From: JARBAU01 sp029237525
Lineage (GTDB): Archaea > Thermoproteota > Nitrososphaeria > Nitrososphaerales > Nitrososphaeraceae
NCBI GenBank assembly: GCA_036555705.1
Contig: DATBKT010000097.1
Location: 1 to 24,159 of the forward strand
DNA: 24,159 nt
Direction: 5' to 3'
A program made the position numbers and the translations under genes. The stretch's first letter is position 1; every line of letters begins with the position of its first letter. This document shows, one piece after another, positions 14,344 to 22,163 of this stretch. A model generated the notes under the pieces. It was given only the letters and a program-made list of their open reading frames with translations, was not told the DNA's origin and did not search any database.

Positions 14344-15744
14344 TCACCTTAGACTAGGTTCAATGGCTGAATATTTTTGTGAAACCAATTTATCATGAGT
14401 ATCTCCTATATCCTGTATTTCATTGATATTCATTCCAGGTGCTTTATCATTGTTGTCATGATTAGCTTTTGCAATTTTATTTTCTATCATTATCACTTGA
14501 TCGTGATTCTTATCCTTACTATCAGTTAGATCTTTGTTGGTAATTTGATTTGAGTAAATGTCATTCTTAGCTGAATCACTACTAACCCGTAAACTCGATT
14601 CATTAAATGAACCTATGACATTGTTATGTATTGAATTGGTAAATGATTGGTCGAATAAATAAATTCCGTTGTTACAATTATCTATTTTATTATTGTATAT
14701 TTCGTTATCATGCGATTGTGATATGAAAATACATTTGGATTCCCCATACACAATATTGTTTCTAGCTATTGAATTGTGCATATTCCTACTAAACATAATC
14801 CCTGAACCAGAGCTATGGAAAACAGTATTATTCTCTATAGTTACATTGTAACAGTTAAGAGAACATATGATACCCATTGCCCCATGATCATGTACCGTAT
14901 TATTTCTAATCTCTATATCATGAGTCCCTGTGTGAGGATCCAATCCATACATGAAATTGTGATGTACAATATTATTTTCTATAAGTATATTGCTTGCATT
15001 TACTGAGTAGAAACCAAATCGGTTGTTGTGAATATCATTATTTTTGATTATGTTTAGATTGTGATGATAATCTTTGTTATTATCGTGTGTATTCCCATAG
15101 TAGCTAATTCCAGAACAGCCTCCACCACATTCATATCCCAAATAAGCAATTTCAGAGTTAGTGATATTAGTGGTACCTGCTGCATCTTTATCAATTATGA
15201 TATAAGGTCTTGGAACGGCATCTATACCTGTGTGCTCATGTTCTCTATCCTGTAATATTTCAGAATCAAACTTGACATAGTCATTAATATTCGGATCCCA
15301 AGATGTAACCTTAACAGAATCTATTAGTAAGCTGCCAAGAACAGTGATGGGATATGCCACTTTTCGATCATCTGCTATTTTCAACCATCTTGTATCTTTT
15401 GGATCGATTATTAGGGTTGATCCCTTTTCTATTGTAATCCCTGCATTAAGTATCCAGATTTTGCTATTATTACCATGTATTTGGTCTTCATTATCTAAAA
15501 TGGTTCGATCTTTAAGCTGATTATAAATATCTGACAAGTGAGCAACTTTGCAAGTTAACTTGATGTCCTTATTTCGAATATCATAGCTGACACATAGAGA
15601 TGCCTTGCCAGAATCAACTGCACCAAATACTTCAGTAAATCTATAACTCCTGTTTTGGACCGTCAGAATAAGGACTGACAGTATCAATAATAATAGTACG
15701 TTTACTAAGGATGGAATTCCAAAATTTAGCCTTAGTTTGTTCAA
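14344..15744 (-). CDS. Exported right-handed beta-helix protein, candidate mannuronan C5-epimerase
   Basis: 466 residues. Residues ~12-28 are a hydrophobic signal/anchor (PSLVNVLLLLILSVLILTVQ). The central part (~190-400) is a run of parallel beta-helix coils built on NN.I/N.. units: NIIKNNDIHNNRFGFYSV, NILIENNIVHHN, DIEIRNNTVHDH, VTIENNTVFHS, SIARNNIVYGES. Residues 266-271 read YGLDPH, the catalytic YGxDPH of alginate (mannuronan) C5-epimerases AlgG/AlgE, and GIICS at 291-295 matches the GIIVS that follows in AlgG. This argues for an enzyme converting mannuronate to guluronate, or a similar uronan, at the cell surface. Plain NosD/CASH repeat proteins lack YGxDPH. The C-terminal ~60 residues are polar and Asp/Lys-rich. 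No polymerase or export gene is adjacent. Confidence 0.8.
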   Translation of the reverse strand: MNKLRLNFGIPSLVNVLLLLILSVLILTVQNRSYRFTEVFGAVDSGKASLCVSYDIRNKDIKLTCKVAHLSDIYNQLKDRTILDNEDQIHGNNSKIWILNAGITIEKGSTLIIDPKDTRWLKIADDRKVAYPITVLGSLLIDSVKVTSWDPNINDYVKFDSEILQDREHEHTGIDAVPRPYIIIDKDAAGTTNITNSEIAYLGYECGGGCSGISYYGNTHDNNKDYHHNLNIIKNNDIHNNRFGFYSVNASNILIENNIVHHNFMYGLDPHTGTHDIEIRNNTVHDHGAMGIICSLNCYNVTIENNTVFHSSGSGIMFSRNMHNSIARNNIVYGESKCIFISQSHDNEIYNNKIDNCNNGIYLFDQSFTNSIHNNVIGSFNESSLRVSSDSAKNDIYSNQITNKDLTDSKDKNHDQVIMIENKIAKANHDNNDKAPGMNINEIQDIGDTHDKLVSQKYSAIEPSLR

Positions 15745-16172
15745 CAGGACTTAGAGAATAAGTTAGAAAATATCACTTCCGAAACAGTTTTAGTATAAAG
15801 TTAATTTCTCGAAGATTTTGCAGCTTTACATTATGACTTGTTATCTATTGTTTATTATATAAAACCGAGTATGAAAATTACTATATTGAAGATCTCGGCA
15901 TTATCATATGTGCTAAATAGGCTTATAATTGATATCATAAAAATTAAAATTATTTTAATAAGGTCTCATATTAATAATAATATAGTCTATTGGCAGATTG
16001 TAGATTGATAATAATTGGATATTTCGATATTGGATTTGTGACCCCCCAGTTTTCTAATTGCATAATCGTATGATGGTGGCAAAACTTGATGCAGAATGTT
16101 TAGACTAAGCATACAAGTGTGCAAGTGTGATATTCGTCTTTAAGGCCTATTAAGTATGAGACAAATCTAAAC
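15745..16172. other. Intergenic, nothing recognised
   Basis: Very AT-rich spacer upstream of the beta-helix gene, likely carrying its promoter. It includes a tandem CAAGTGTG pair near 16113-16128 and a C6 run near 16042. No supportable ORF. Confidence 0.4.
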
Positions 16173-16224
16173 AATATGTAATATGAAATATGTAATATGT
16201 AATATGAGGTATGGGATATGGGAT
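16173..16224 (+). repeat. Imperfect ATATGTA/ATATGA tandem tract
   Basis: AATATGTAATATGAAATATG followed by TAATATGTAATATGAGG and TATGGGATATGGGAT. Units of 7-9 bases built on ATATG repeat about seven times and drift toward G-rich at the right end. Confidence 0.6.
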
Positions 16225-16225
16225 T

Positions 16226-16242
16226 AGTAGGTTTAGCCTACT
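16226..16242. repeat. 6-bp hairpin AGTAGG/CCTACT
   Basis: AGTAGG-TTTAG-CCTACT directly after the tandem tract, followed by CCCCC. The following 16243-16516 shows no gene. Confidence 0.4.
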
Positions 16243-16516
16243 CCCCCAAGTACTAAGCTCCTGTCCATATGAAAAAGGAAAACATTAAAGCTATCGTAAA
16301 GCATAAGAATTTACTTATATGCCGAATTTTTGGATTAATAGTATCGTAGAAAAAATTTCAGCTGTATTAAGTCGTTCTATCATATATGAATTAAGTTAAT
16401 ATGCAATATCTATACTTGTAATAAAGTAAAATATAGAAATTAAGTTATAGATTAAGCATTAATCTATCTTTAGTAGAGCACGATGATATTCTTCTTATTT
16501 TCCGTTGATATTTTTA

Positions 16517-16921
16517 TTATTTTTTTATTGCATTTTCGTCCATATATATTATTTCCCAGATGTGCTTATCAATATCTTCAAAACTACGTCCATACATCCA
16601 ACCATGATCCTGTGGCTCTCTAGATTCCGTGCCTCCAGATTCTATAGCTTTATTTATCATCTCATCTACCTTTTCTCTACTGACAGCAGATAAAGCAACT
16701 ATTGCTTCTGTATTTTTTGTAGCATCGCATATCTCCTTTTTAGTAAAAATTTTGAAGAACTTTTCAACTAATAACATTACAAATATATTTTCATCAACTA
16801 TCATACATGCTGCATTCTCATCTGTAAATTGTGGGTTAAACTTGAAATCAAGTTTAGTGAAGAAGTCTTTTGCTTTACTTAGATCCTTTACTGGTAAATT
16901 GACAAATATTTTCGTTGTCAT
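16517..16921 (-). CDS. VOC-fold (glyoxalase/bleomycin-resistance-like) protein
   Basis: 134 residues from the ATG at 16921, which I prefer over the ATG 11 codons earlier (16954) because TTKIFVNLPVKDLSKAKDFF is the standard VOC opening strand-helix. Two beta-alpha-beta-beta-beta modules follow: CMIVDENIFVMLLVEKFFKI closes the first, and IVALSAVSREKVDEMINKAI opens the second, which ends FEDIDKHIWEIIYMDENA. The D..HxWE.. motif is that of the lactoylglutathione-lyase-like subgroup; the usual metal His of the first module is not obvious, so catalysis is uncertain. Single gene, probably cytosolic. Confidence 0.85.
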   Translation of the reverse strand: MTTKIFVNLPVKDLSKAKDFFTKLDFKFNPQFTDENAACMIVDENIFVMLLVEKFFKIFTKKEICDATKNTEAIVALSAVSREKVDEMINKAIESGGTESREPQDHGWMYGRSFEDIDKHIWEIIYMDENAIKK

Positions 16922-17318
16922 TGCATCATGATAAACGTTAAGGATAATAAACACTTCGAATTATATTCCTTTTTTAATTCGTATGCAGAAAGTCAAAGTA
17001 GAACTAGAACACAAAAATTGATGAATAAATATGATGGCATTTTCAGAAATTACCATAATATAGATACTTGTTCATAATACTGAGTAATTCATATAGAAGT
17101 CGATCACTATTATGAGATCATTCATACTGTTATTAATGTTTAGCAAATTTGTTGGAAGATGTAGCACTATTATTGCCAATTTTTGTCTCGTTGGCTGTCT
17201 GTGTTCTATGGTGGTTATTTTCGATTGTGTTGAAGTAATTTTCTTCTTAAAAAGCCACACAGTAACTATACTTTTGATCCCTTGCATACTTATTAACTGT
17301 ACATGATAACTATGTTCT
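16922..17318. other. Intergenic with only low-confidence ORFs
   Basis: Two overlapping antiparallel ORFs lie here (about 17072-17356 minus and 17112-17306 plus). Neither has a motif or ribosome-binding site; the minus one overlaps the start of the DUF1428 gene. I treat them as chance frames. The tract probably carries divergent promoters for the VOC and DUF1428 genes. Confidence 0.35.
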
Positions 17319-17720
17319 ATGAGTAAATCCAACTTGACAGATCTGGAACAAGGCATTGGTAGTGAGGTCGACCACTTTATCTATAGAGTACCAAAAAGGA
17401 ATCATGATGCAATGGTACGTCTCACTATGCGCTTTGCTGAAATAATGAGAAAATATGAGACTCTGCATTTAATTTTCCAGCTAAACAGTGCCGAAGAACC
17501 CATGGAAGGAATCACCAATATCTCCAAAACTATCTTGGCTAATCAGGACGACGAGGTATGGATGGAATTAATAATTTACAGGGATAATAAACATAAAGAT
17601 GAAGTAGCTGCAAAGATGCGAAATGATGAAAGTATGGGTCAACTTTACCAACAGTCATTAGAGCTAGTCGCTCCAGGAACAGGCTTCATAATGGGAGGAT
17701 TTAGTCGTCTCAAGATATAG
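17319..17720 (+). CDS. DUF1428 (YbaA-like) protein
   Basis: 133 residues. VDHFIYRVPKRNHDAMVRLT (residues ~17-36) matches the VDgfv.pVpk...d opening of DUF1428, and DDEVWMELIIYRDNKHKDEV (residues ~76-95) with AAKMRNDESM is the family's second block, matching the usual E...W..Y....HRD.V..K...D..M. The central GAxE motif of bacterial members is here KYETLHLIFQLN, so it is a divergent archaeal version. The family is a small ferredoxin-like dimer of unknown function. Cytosolic, no operon partner. Confidence 0.8.
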   Translation: MSKSNLTDLEQGIGSEVDHFIYRVPKRNHDAMVRLTMRFAEIMRKYETLHLIFQLNSAEEPMEGITNISKTILANQDDEVWMELIIYRDNKHKDEVAAKMRNDESMGQLYQQSLELVAPGTGFIMGGFSRLKI

Positions 17721-17953
17721 GCAAACAATCTGTGATCAAATTAATGGATAATGTGGATCAAAGCACACTTACACCTCACATTTACTTTTAGATATTTTGA
17801 TATTATAAAGAGGATGACTTAATTCTTATTACCGTACTCACAACAGTTTATAATTATCTGAAAATGTATGCTGTAAGGCATGTTATGAATGAATTGTTTA
17901 TTTTTTGGCGATTTACGTAATATTAAAAAAGATCTTCGGCTGACTATGATTAT

Positions 17954-18277
17954 ATGGTATTTGGCATGATGTTAGTAGGCGGCCTGGTGGCAGGTGGTGT
18001 TATGGCCCACTATGCAAATAAGGATTCTTATGAATCAATGGCTAGAGAACAAGAACAACAGGAACAGTTACAGCAAGCTCAGGCAAAGGCAGAGGAAGCC
18101 GAACAGGCAGCACAAGCAGCACAGTTGCAAACTGTGCAGGCACAGACGAGAGGGCCTAACGAGAACAAGGATGATACTCTTCATAAATTGGAAAGATTAG
18201 GTGGTCTCAGGCAGCAAGGTCTAATAACAGAGGATGAATTTCAAAGGATGAAGAGTAAATTAATATCAAGTATTTGA
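17954..18277 (+). CDS. Membrane-anchored SHOCT-domain protein
   Basis: 107 residues. Residues 1-20 (MVFGMMLVGGLVAGGVMAHY) form one membrane segment. Residues ~28-68 are a Gln/Ala/Glu-rich coiled coil (EQEQQEQLQQAQAKAEEAEQ). Residues ~75-106 are a SHOCT domain: KLERLGGLRQQGLITEDEFQ, then RMKSKLIS. SHOCT domains form short C-terminal helical hairpins that mediate oligomer or membrane-protein contacts. The sequence suggests a small anchored scaffold; no enzyme is indicated. Its coding strand is richer in C/A-G than the neighbours owing to the Gln/Ala/Glu runs. It is alone, with a non-coding 376 bases after it. Confidence 0.8.
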   Translation: MVFGMMLVGGLVAGGVMAHYANKDSYESMAREQEQQEQLQQAQAKAEEAEQAAQAAQLQTVQAQTRGPNENKDDTLHKLERLGGLRQQGLITEDEFQRMKSKLISSI

Positions 18278-18653
18278 AAAATATCTTGTTTTACGAGTTT
18301 TAGATAGTTCTGTCATCAAGCTGCCCTAATACTGTCGTACGACGACGAATCTGTAAGCCAAGTACTTAAAAGATCGATGGCTGGAATGCATGCAGCCAAT
18401 GGTAAAACATTATCTTGGATTACGCGATTAATCATTCGTGCGTTCTGTCCAACAGCTAATACTTAAGATATTCAAAGATATCAAAAAAGTTACGTTAGAC
18501 ATTGCACAATGACAAAATAGAAATATATCTGAGAGATGGCGTCTTGATTGATTACAAAATATAAAGGTTCTAATGAAATAACTTAATGCAAGAGTATGTT
18601 ATGCAGATCTCTCTTATAATACTATATAGCATTCGGATCTGGTGTGATCACTA
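18278..18653. other. Intergenic with a hairpin
   Basis: Spacer between convergent genes. TGGCTG (18378-18383) pairs with CAGCCA (18393-18398), and a 10-bp perfect palindrome GTCGTACGAC lies near 18335-18344. No ORF is supported. Immediately after the CoA-transferase stop (18654), another frame reads VVVITPDPNAI before stopping. Confidence 0.4.
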
Positions 18654-20120
18654 CTACTGGGCTAAAGTGTTCTTCATCGAATCCCGCCATTGCGGCTCAT
18701 CAGCCCCATAAGGCATAAGACTCGCATCATTTGATAGAGCTAGATTGCTGAAAACAAGAGGTGGGGCAGGAAAAGATAATTTCCCATAAACCGAATCAAT
18801 TGATGTCATTTTAACCGGATAGTTATCCTTTGCCGGTATAGATGTCTGTGCGGCAGTGTCAAGAAAGCCCAGCTCCTGAACCCACATCTCGCTGCGCGCT
18901 AGTGAGATCTTTACGTGGTATGATCCACCTTCAATCGATCGACGTAGCAACGCTGCCATTATACCAGCAGGCGCGAAATAGCTAGCCATGAGATCGCCCA
19001 CGTAGAAAACAGGCGAGAATCTGGGTTTATCGGGCTCTCCCTCCTTCGCAGCAAAGCCAATAGCGGCTTGCGCAATCTGGTCATAGCCAGGACGTTTAGC
19101 CCATGGGCCAGAATAACCAAATGCATTGATATCCATACAAATTATGCCTCGCTCGCTAGATGCAGCAAGTTCAGCCGGTGTCAGCCCGAAGCGGGTAGTC
19201 ACCCCAGGTCGATAATTGTTAGTGAAGACGTCAGCTTGATCGACGAGCCGCTGCATCGTCTTCCGATCGGCTGCTTCACGTAGATCGAGATAAGCACATC
19301 TTTTACCCTCATCTACGCCTAGATGCTGTGCTAATGTATCAGGATAGGCCGGTGAACTGATGTGTAGTACATCCGCGCCATACTCTGCGAGCGTACGGGC
19401 ACTACGAGGACCAGCAAGAACGTGAGTGAAGTCTAGAACGCGAATGCCTTGTAACGGGTACGTCCCGCCATTTTCAAATTGCACGGGCGGTCCATTGGCT
19501 ATCTTGTCGATCTCAATAACCGGTGTCTCGCTTAGGGCTTTGCCTTGCGGATGTCCAAGCCACTCCTCGCGGGTTAATGCAGGGGATACGGGAAGACCCG
19601 CCTGTACCAAAGCCGCTTCTAGATCAGTTGAATCCCACTTTGCTACTTCACGAGCAATGGATTTCTTGTTGTAACCACAATCAAAGAAATTCAAATAGCC
19701 CTTGAGCAATTTCATATAAGGCGGCCCTCCCTCAATCATGATATACCGATTATCACGACAAAGAAACAAGTCGTTCACATCGACAAATTCAGCTCCGACA
19801 TTCATGGTGCGACCCTGCTGCTGAACGAAGTGAGTGGGATGCAGGTAGTGAAGTGCATCAATTATGTCAATTGTGATGTTAGTCTGCTGACCTGTTCGCG
19901 CATACCAGATGGCTGCTCCAGCTATGCCTATTAATAATTGAGCCATCGCCGTAGCCTCTGCAAGATGATGCGGCGAACGGATTACTGGATCAGCGCCATT
20001 CAACACAGCGTCACCGCGGAAATGTTGTGCAAGGCCGAGATGATCGATGAGGTTGGCAAGTGGATTAAGATCTCCTTTGGAGAGTCTTTGTATCTCCTTC
20101 TGTTTCGTGCCAATATCCAT
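18654..20120 (-). CDS. Class III (CaiB/BaiF) CoA-transferase, probably horizontally acquired
   Basis: 488 residues. Family III CoA-transferases move CoA between carboxylic acids through an aspartyl-CoA thioester. The canonical N-terminal block LQGIRVLDFTHVLAGPRSAR with TLAEYGADVLHIS appears only at residues 224-255. It is followed by FTNNYRPGVTTRFGL, INAFGYSGPWAKRPGYDQIA and VGDLMASYFAPAGIMAALLR, where D376 is at the catalytic Asp position. The first ~210 residues look like the later half of the same family (GQQTNITIDIIDAL, a DNRYIMI strand, EEWLGHPQGKAL), so the protein joins the back part of one copy to the front and middle of another. The gene is visibly richer in G+C and in CGN Arg codons than any neighbour, suggesting transfer from bacteria. 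The substrate is unknown. Confidence 0.9.
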   Translation of the reverse strand: MDIGTKQKEIQRLSKGDLNPLANLIDHLGLAQHFRGDAVLNGADPVIRSPHHLAEATAMAQLLIGIAGAAIWYARTGQQTNITIDIIDALHYLHPTHFVQQQGRTMNVGAEFVDVNDLFLCRDNRYIMIEGGPPYMKLLKGYLNFFDCGYNKKSIAREVAKWDSTDLEAALVQAGLPVSPALTREEWLGHPQGKALSETPVIEIDKIANGPPVQFENGGTYPLQGIRVLDFTHVLAGPRSARTLAEYGADVLHISSPAYPDTLAQHLGVDEGKRCAYLDLREAADRKTMQRLVDQADVFTNNYRPGVTTRFGLTPAELAASSERGIICMDINAFGYSGPWAKRPGYDQIAQAAIGFAAKEGEPDKPRFSPVFYVGDLMASYFAPAGIMAALLRRSIEGGSYHVKISLARSEMWVQELGFLDTAAQTSIPAKDNYPVKMTSIDSVYGKLSFPAPPLVFSNLALSNDASLMPYGADEPQWRDSMKNTLAQ

Positions 20121-20688
20121 TTTTAAATCATCTTATAGTGCATACACGTTCTTGGAACCTAAAATCCAGTAGCTCGTATAACAGTTCTCTTAAATTATAC
20201 CAATTTTCATTGTATTTCATATGCTATGATAATCACATCCGCAAATCTTCTCTTTTTGGTTTCTTGTCATTTCCGAGTAAAGAGATTTGAATTAAAGGCA
20301 CATCTGGATCATATAAAAGACGATATTTAAGCTTTCAAAAGGGTTACATCACAAATTAATACTATGGATAGATTCAAGTTGTATGAAAATGTATTCATTA
20401 ACATTTTGTATGTGACTAGTTTAGGGTTGCGAATAATATGAAGTTTTAGTTGCGTTGTATGTGATTTAAGTTATGAGCAAAAAAAAAACATTTCCTCGAT
20501 CTCTTTGTCAAATTGTTTCTAGTTACTAATATTGAAGTCTAAATTATCGCTATTGTGATGCATATCCTAATATACAAAATGTAAAAAAGAAATTAAATCG
20601 TTTGTCGGTTAAAAATGAAAGAAAAAGGGGATCTAATACCGTTTCACGTTTATGATATGTTTTATATTGGACACATGTATTGGCGTCG
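20121..20688. other. Intergenic, nothing recognised
   Basis: AT-rich spacer with an A10 run near 20480 and a direct repeat TTGTATGTGA (about 20406 and 20454). It probably includes the CoA-transferase promoter at its left edge. A 25-codon frame from about 20364 has no support. Confidence 0.4.
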
Positions 20689-21516
20689 TCAACTATATGG
20701 AAGTGTAGTAGTTATTTGTTTCAATCCTGTGAGTACTTTATCTAAATCCATTCCAGAGCTTGTCCATACGAGCAAAACTTCACGAGAATTATTACGTAAG
20801 GCTTTGAATTTTTCCATACTATCAATTCCAAAACCGTGACTCTTGAATTCGGATATATATTTGTCAGCAGTCTTAGCTGGGACCATTTCTACGCCAACTG
20901 TATCGATCTTACTATTGTTAGTGGTAGTTGCTGAAACATTAGAGCCAGAAGAAGATGGGTTGACTACTTTTACTGTTCCAGTCATTACAAATCCATTGAC
21001 ACCTACCTCCTTGCTGAGTGCATTTACTGGATCAGAGAACGTGTAGGTCCCAGTTTTGTTAAATTCTACCGGTTTTGTGGGTGTATTGAAGACGAAAGAA
21101 TTACTCTTAAACAATGATGCATTATTCTGATCATTTACATTTATTACATGATCATGACCTGCATCCGAGCTGAACCATACGACAGTAGTACCTGGAGTGA
21201 CAACAGCATTTTGTGGTAAATATGTTTGGTTAATGTACCTCTTGGGAGGCACTGCGTTTGGAGCATGATGTGCTTCATCTGGAATCGTTATAATTAGATT
21301 CTTTACGTTCTTTGGAAGCGTTAGTGTATGAGTGTTAAATACATTTGTAGCATTTATGTTTGGTTGATCAATCTGTTGATTTTGGCCTGGAGCTGCAAAT
21401 GCAGTATTGTTGTTAGATATCATAGACGACGATGACATTGCAGCTACTAGGAGCGAGATTGCAGTTGTTGTTAATATGAACTTGTATGCCTTAGGATGTA
21501 CAACATACGATAACAT
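20689..21516 (-). CDS. Exported cupredoxin-fold protein lacking the usual copper Cys/His
   Basis: 275 residues. Residues ~1-42 are a signal peptide (KFILTTTAISLLVAAMSSSS ... AFAA). Residues ~95-185 have the plastocyanin-like order: YLPQNAVVTPGTTVVWFSSD, AGHDHVINVND, then TGTYTFSDPVNALSKE and VGVNGFVMTGTVKVV. H123 fits the first copper-ligand His, but where blue copper proteins have C..H...M the sequence is SDPVNALSKEVGVNGFVM, with no Cys or second His; only a Met remains. It therefore probably cannot form a type-1 copper site. A separate C-terminal domain (~205-275) of alpha/beta type follows a Ser/Asn/Thr linker (DTVGVEMVPAKTADKYISEF). Extracytoplasmic. Function unknown. Confidence 0.8.
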   Translation of the reverse strand: MLSYVVHPKAYKFILTTTAISLLVAAMSSSSMISNNNTAFAAPGQNQQIDQPNINATNVFNTHTLTLPKNVKNLIITIPDEAHHAPNAVPPKRYINQTYLPQNAVVTPGTTVVWFSSDAGHDHVINVNDQNNASLFKSNSFVFNTPTKPVEFNKTGTYTFSDPVNALSKEVGVNGFVMTGTVKVVNPSSSGSNVSATTTNNSKIDTVGVEMVPAKTADKYISEFKSHGFGIDSMEKFKALRNNSREVLLVWTSSGMDLDKVLTGLKQITTTLPYS

Positions 21517-21739
21517 ATTATATTTGATTAAATTGTCAACCTATTATATATTTTAACGAAATTATTTAGCACAACCTCTTCTAACCGATTTACTAATAAT
21601 TCGTACTATAGTGTGTATTATTGCAATTTCTTATGAACTATGATTCTACATTCTATTATGATCTTACATCAAGTATGAAATCGTTTTTGAATTCTTTGCC
21701 TTATGTCATGCAATTTTCAGGTTTTGTAAATGAAAAATT

Positions 21740-21844
21740 ATGGTCACATTAAGCCCCTTTGATTGCTCTCCTTATGAAGCAATCATCATATATGCTAGAT
21801 TGTTAGATGGAATGCTCCAACGTACTATTGCTAGAACAGATTAA
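21740..21844 (+). CDS. Possible small ORF (34 aa)
   Basis: ATG at 21740 to TAA at 21842-21844, reading MVTLSPFDCSPYEAIIIYAR and then LLDGMLQRTIARTD. The second half is a clean amphipathic helix. No motif, and no clear ribosome-binding site. It ends 8 bases before a TATA box, so it would be a separate transcript from the next gene. The spacer 21517-21739 shows nothing. Confidence 0.3.
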   Translation: MVTLSPFDCSPYEAIIIYARLLDGMLQRTIARTD

Positions 21845-21852
21845 TGAAATAT

Positions 21853-21860
21853 TTTATATA
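21853..21860 (+). promoter_or_regulatory. TATA box for the 21.9-kb zinc protein
   Basis: TTTATATA. A start of transcription about 25 bases further (near 21880) would lie downstream of the ATG at 21869, which argues that translation begins later. Confidence 0.5.
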
Positions 21861-21868
21861 CACGTATA

Positions 21869-22150
21869 ATGTTACTAGGACTCAGTTTTTTGCGTATAAC
21901 TATAATCTTATTATTATTCGATAGTCTATATATTAATAAGAGCTTGAATCACTCAGAATGTACCTGTAGTAGATGGGCCAGCAAAGTATTGGATCCAGTA
22001 AGAGTTTCCCATTCACGTATCATTTATCGTTGTAGACAATGTGACGGTATAGTTTGTTGGTCTGATGTTGATACGGTGTTCCGAGGTAGAATAAAGATAA
22101 GACCTAATCTAGAAGAATTCAATGAAAAAATACTTCATGATTTTGTATAG
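21869..22150 (+). CDS. Small Cys-rich zinc-binding protein (start uncertain)
   Basis: 93 residues if started at 21869. The real domain is ECTCSRWASKVLDPVRVSHS, then YRCRQCDGIVCWSD and a basic/acidic helix ending LEEFNEKILHDFV. It has C-x-C and C-x2-C pairs about 20 residues apart plus one more Cys, fitting a zinc ribbon. The first 25 residues are hydrophobic but odd, and the TATA box at 21853-21860 puts the expected transcript start after the ATG. A TTG at 21944 in the same frame (NHSECTC...) would give a leader of normal length and a 68-residue protein. I consider that start at least as likely. Confidence 0.5.
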   Translation: MLLGLSFLRITIILLLFDSLYINKSLNHSECTCSRWASKVLDPVRVSHSRIIYRCRQCDGIVCWSDVDTVFRGRIKIRPNLEEFNEKILHDFV

Positions 22151-22163
22151 ATTATTATAGCAT

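Noticed and set aside
14500..15200. Possible repeat array from regularly spaced NN-type segments
   Set aside because: The periodicity is protein-level beta-helix coils encoded by the gene, with no conserved DNA repeat or spacers, so not a CRISPR array.
17072..17356. 94-codon minus-strand ORF and its antisense 64-codon partner
   Set aside because: They overlap each other and the start of the DUF1428 gene, and neither has a motif, start signal or clear fold.
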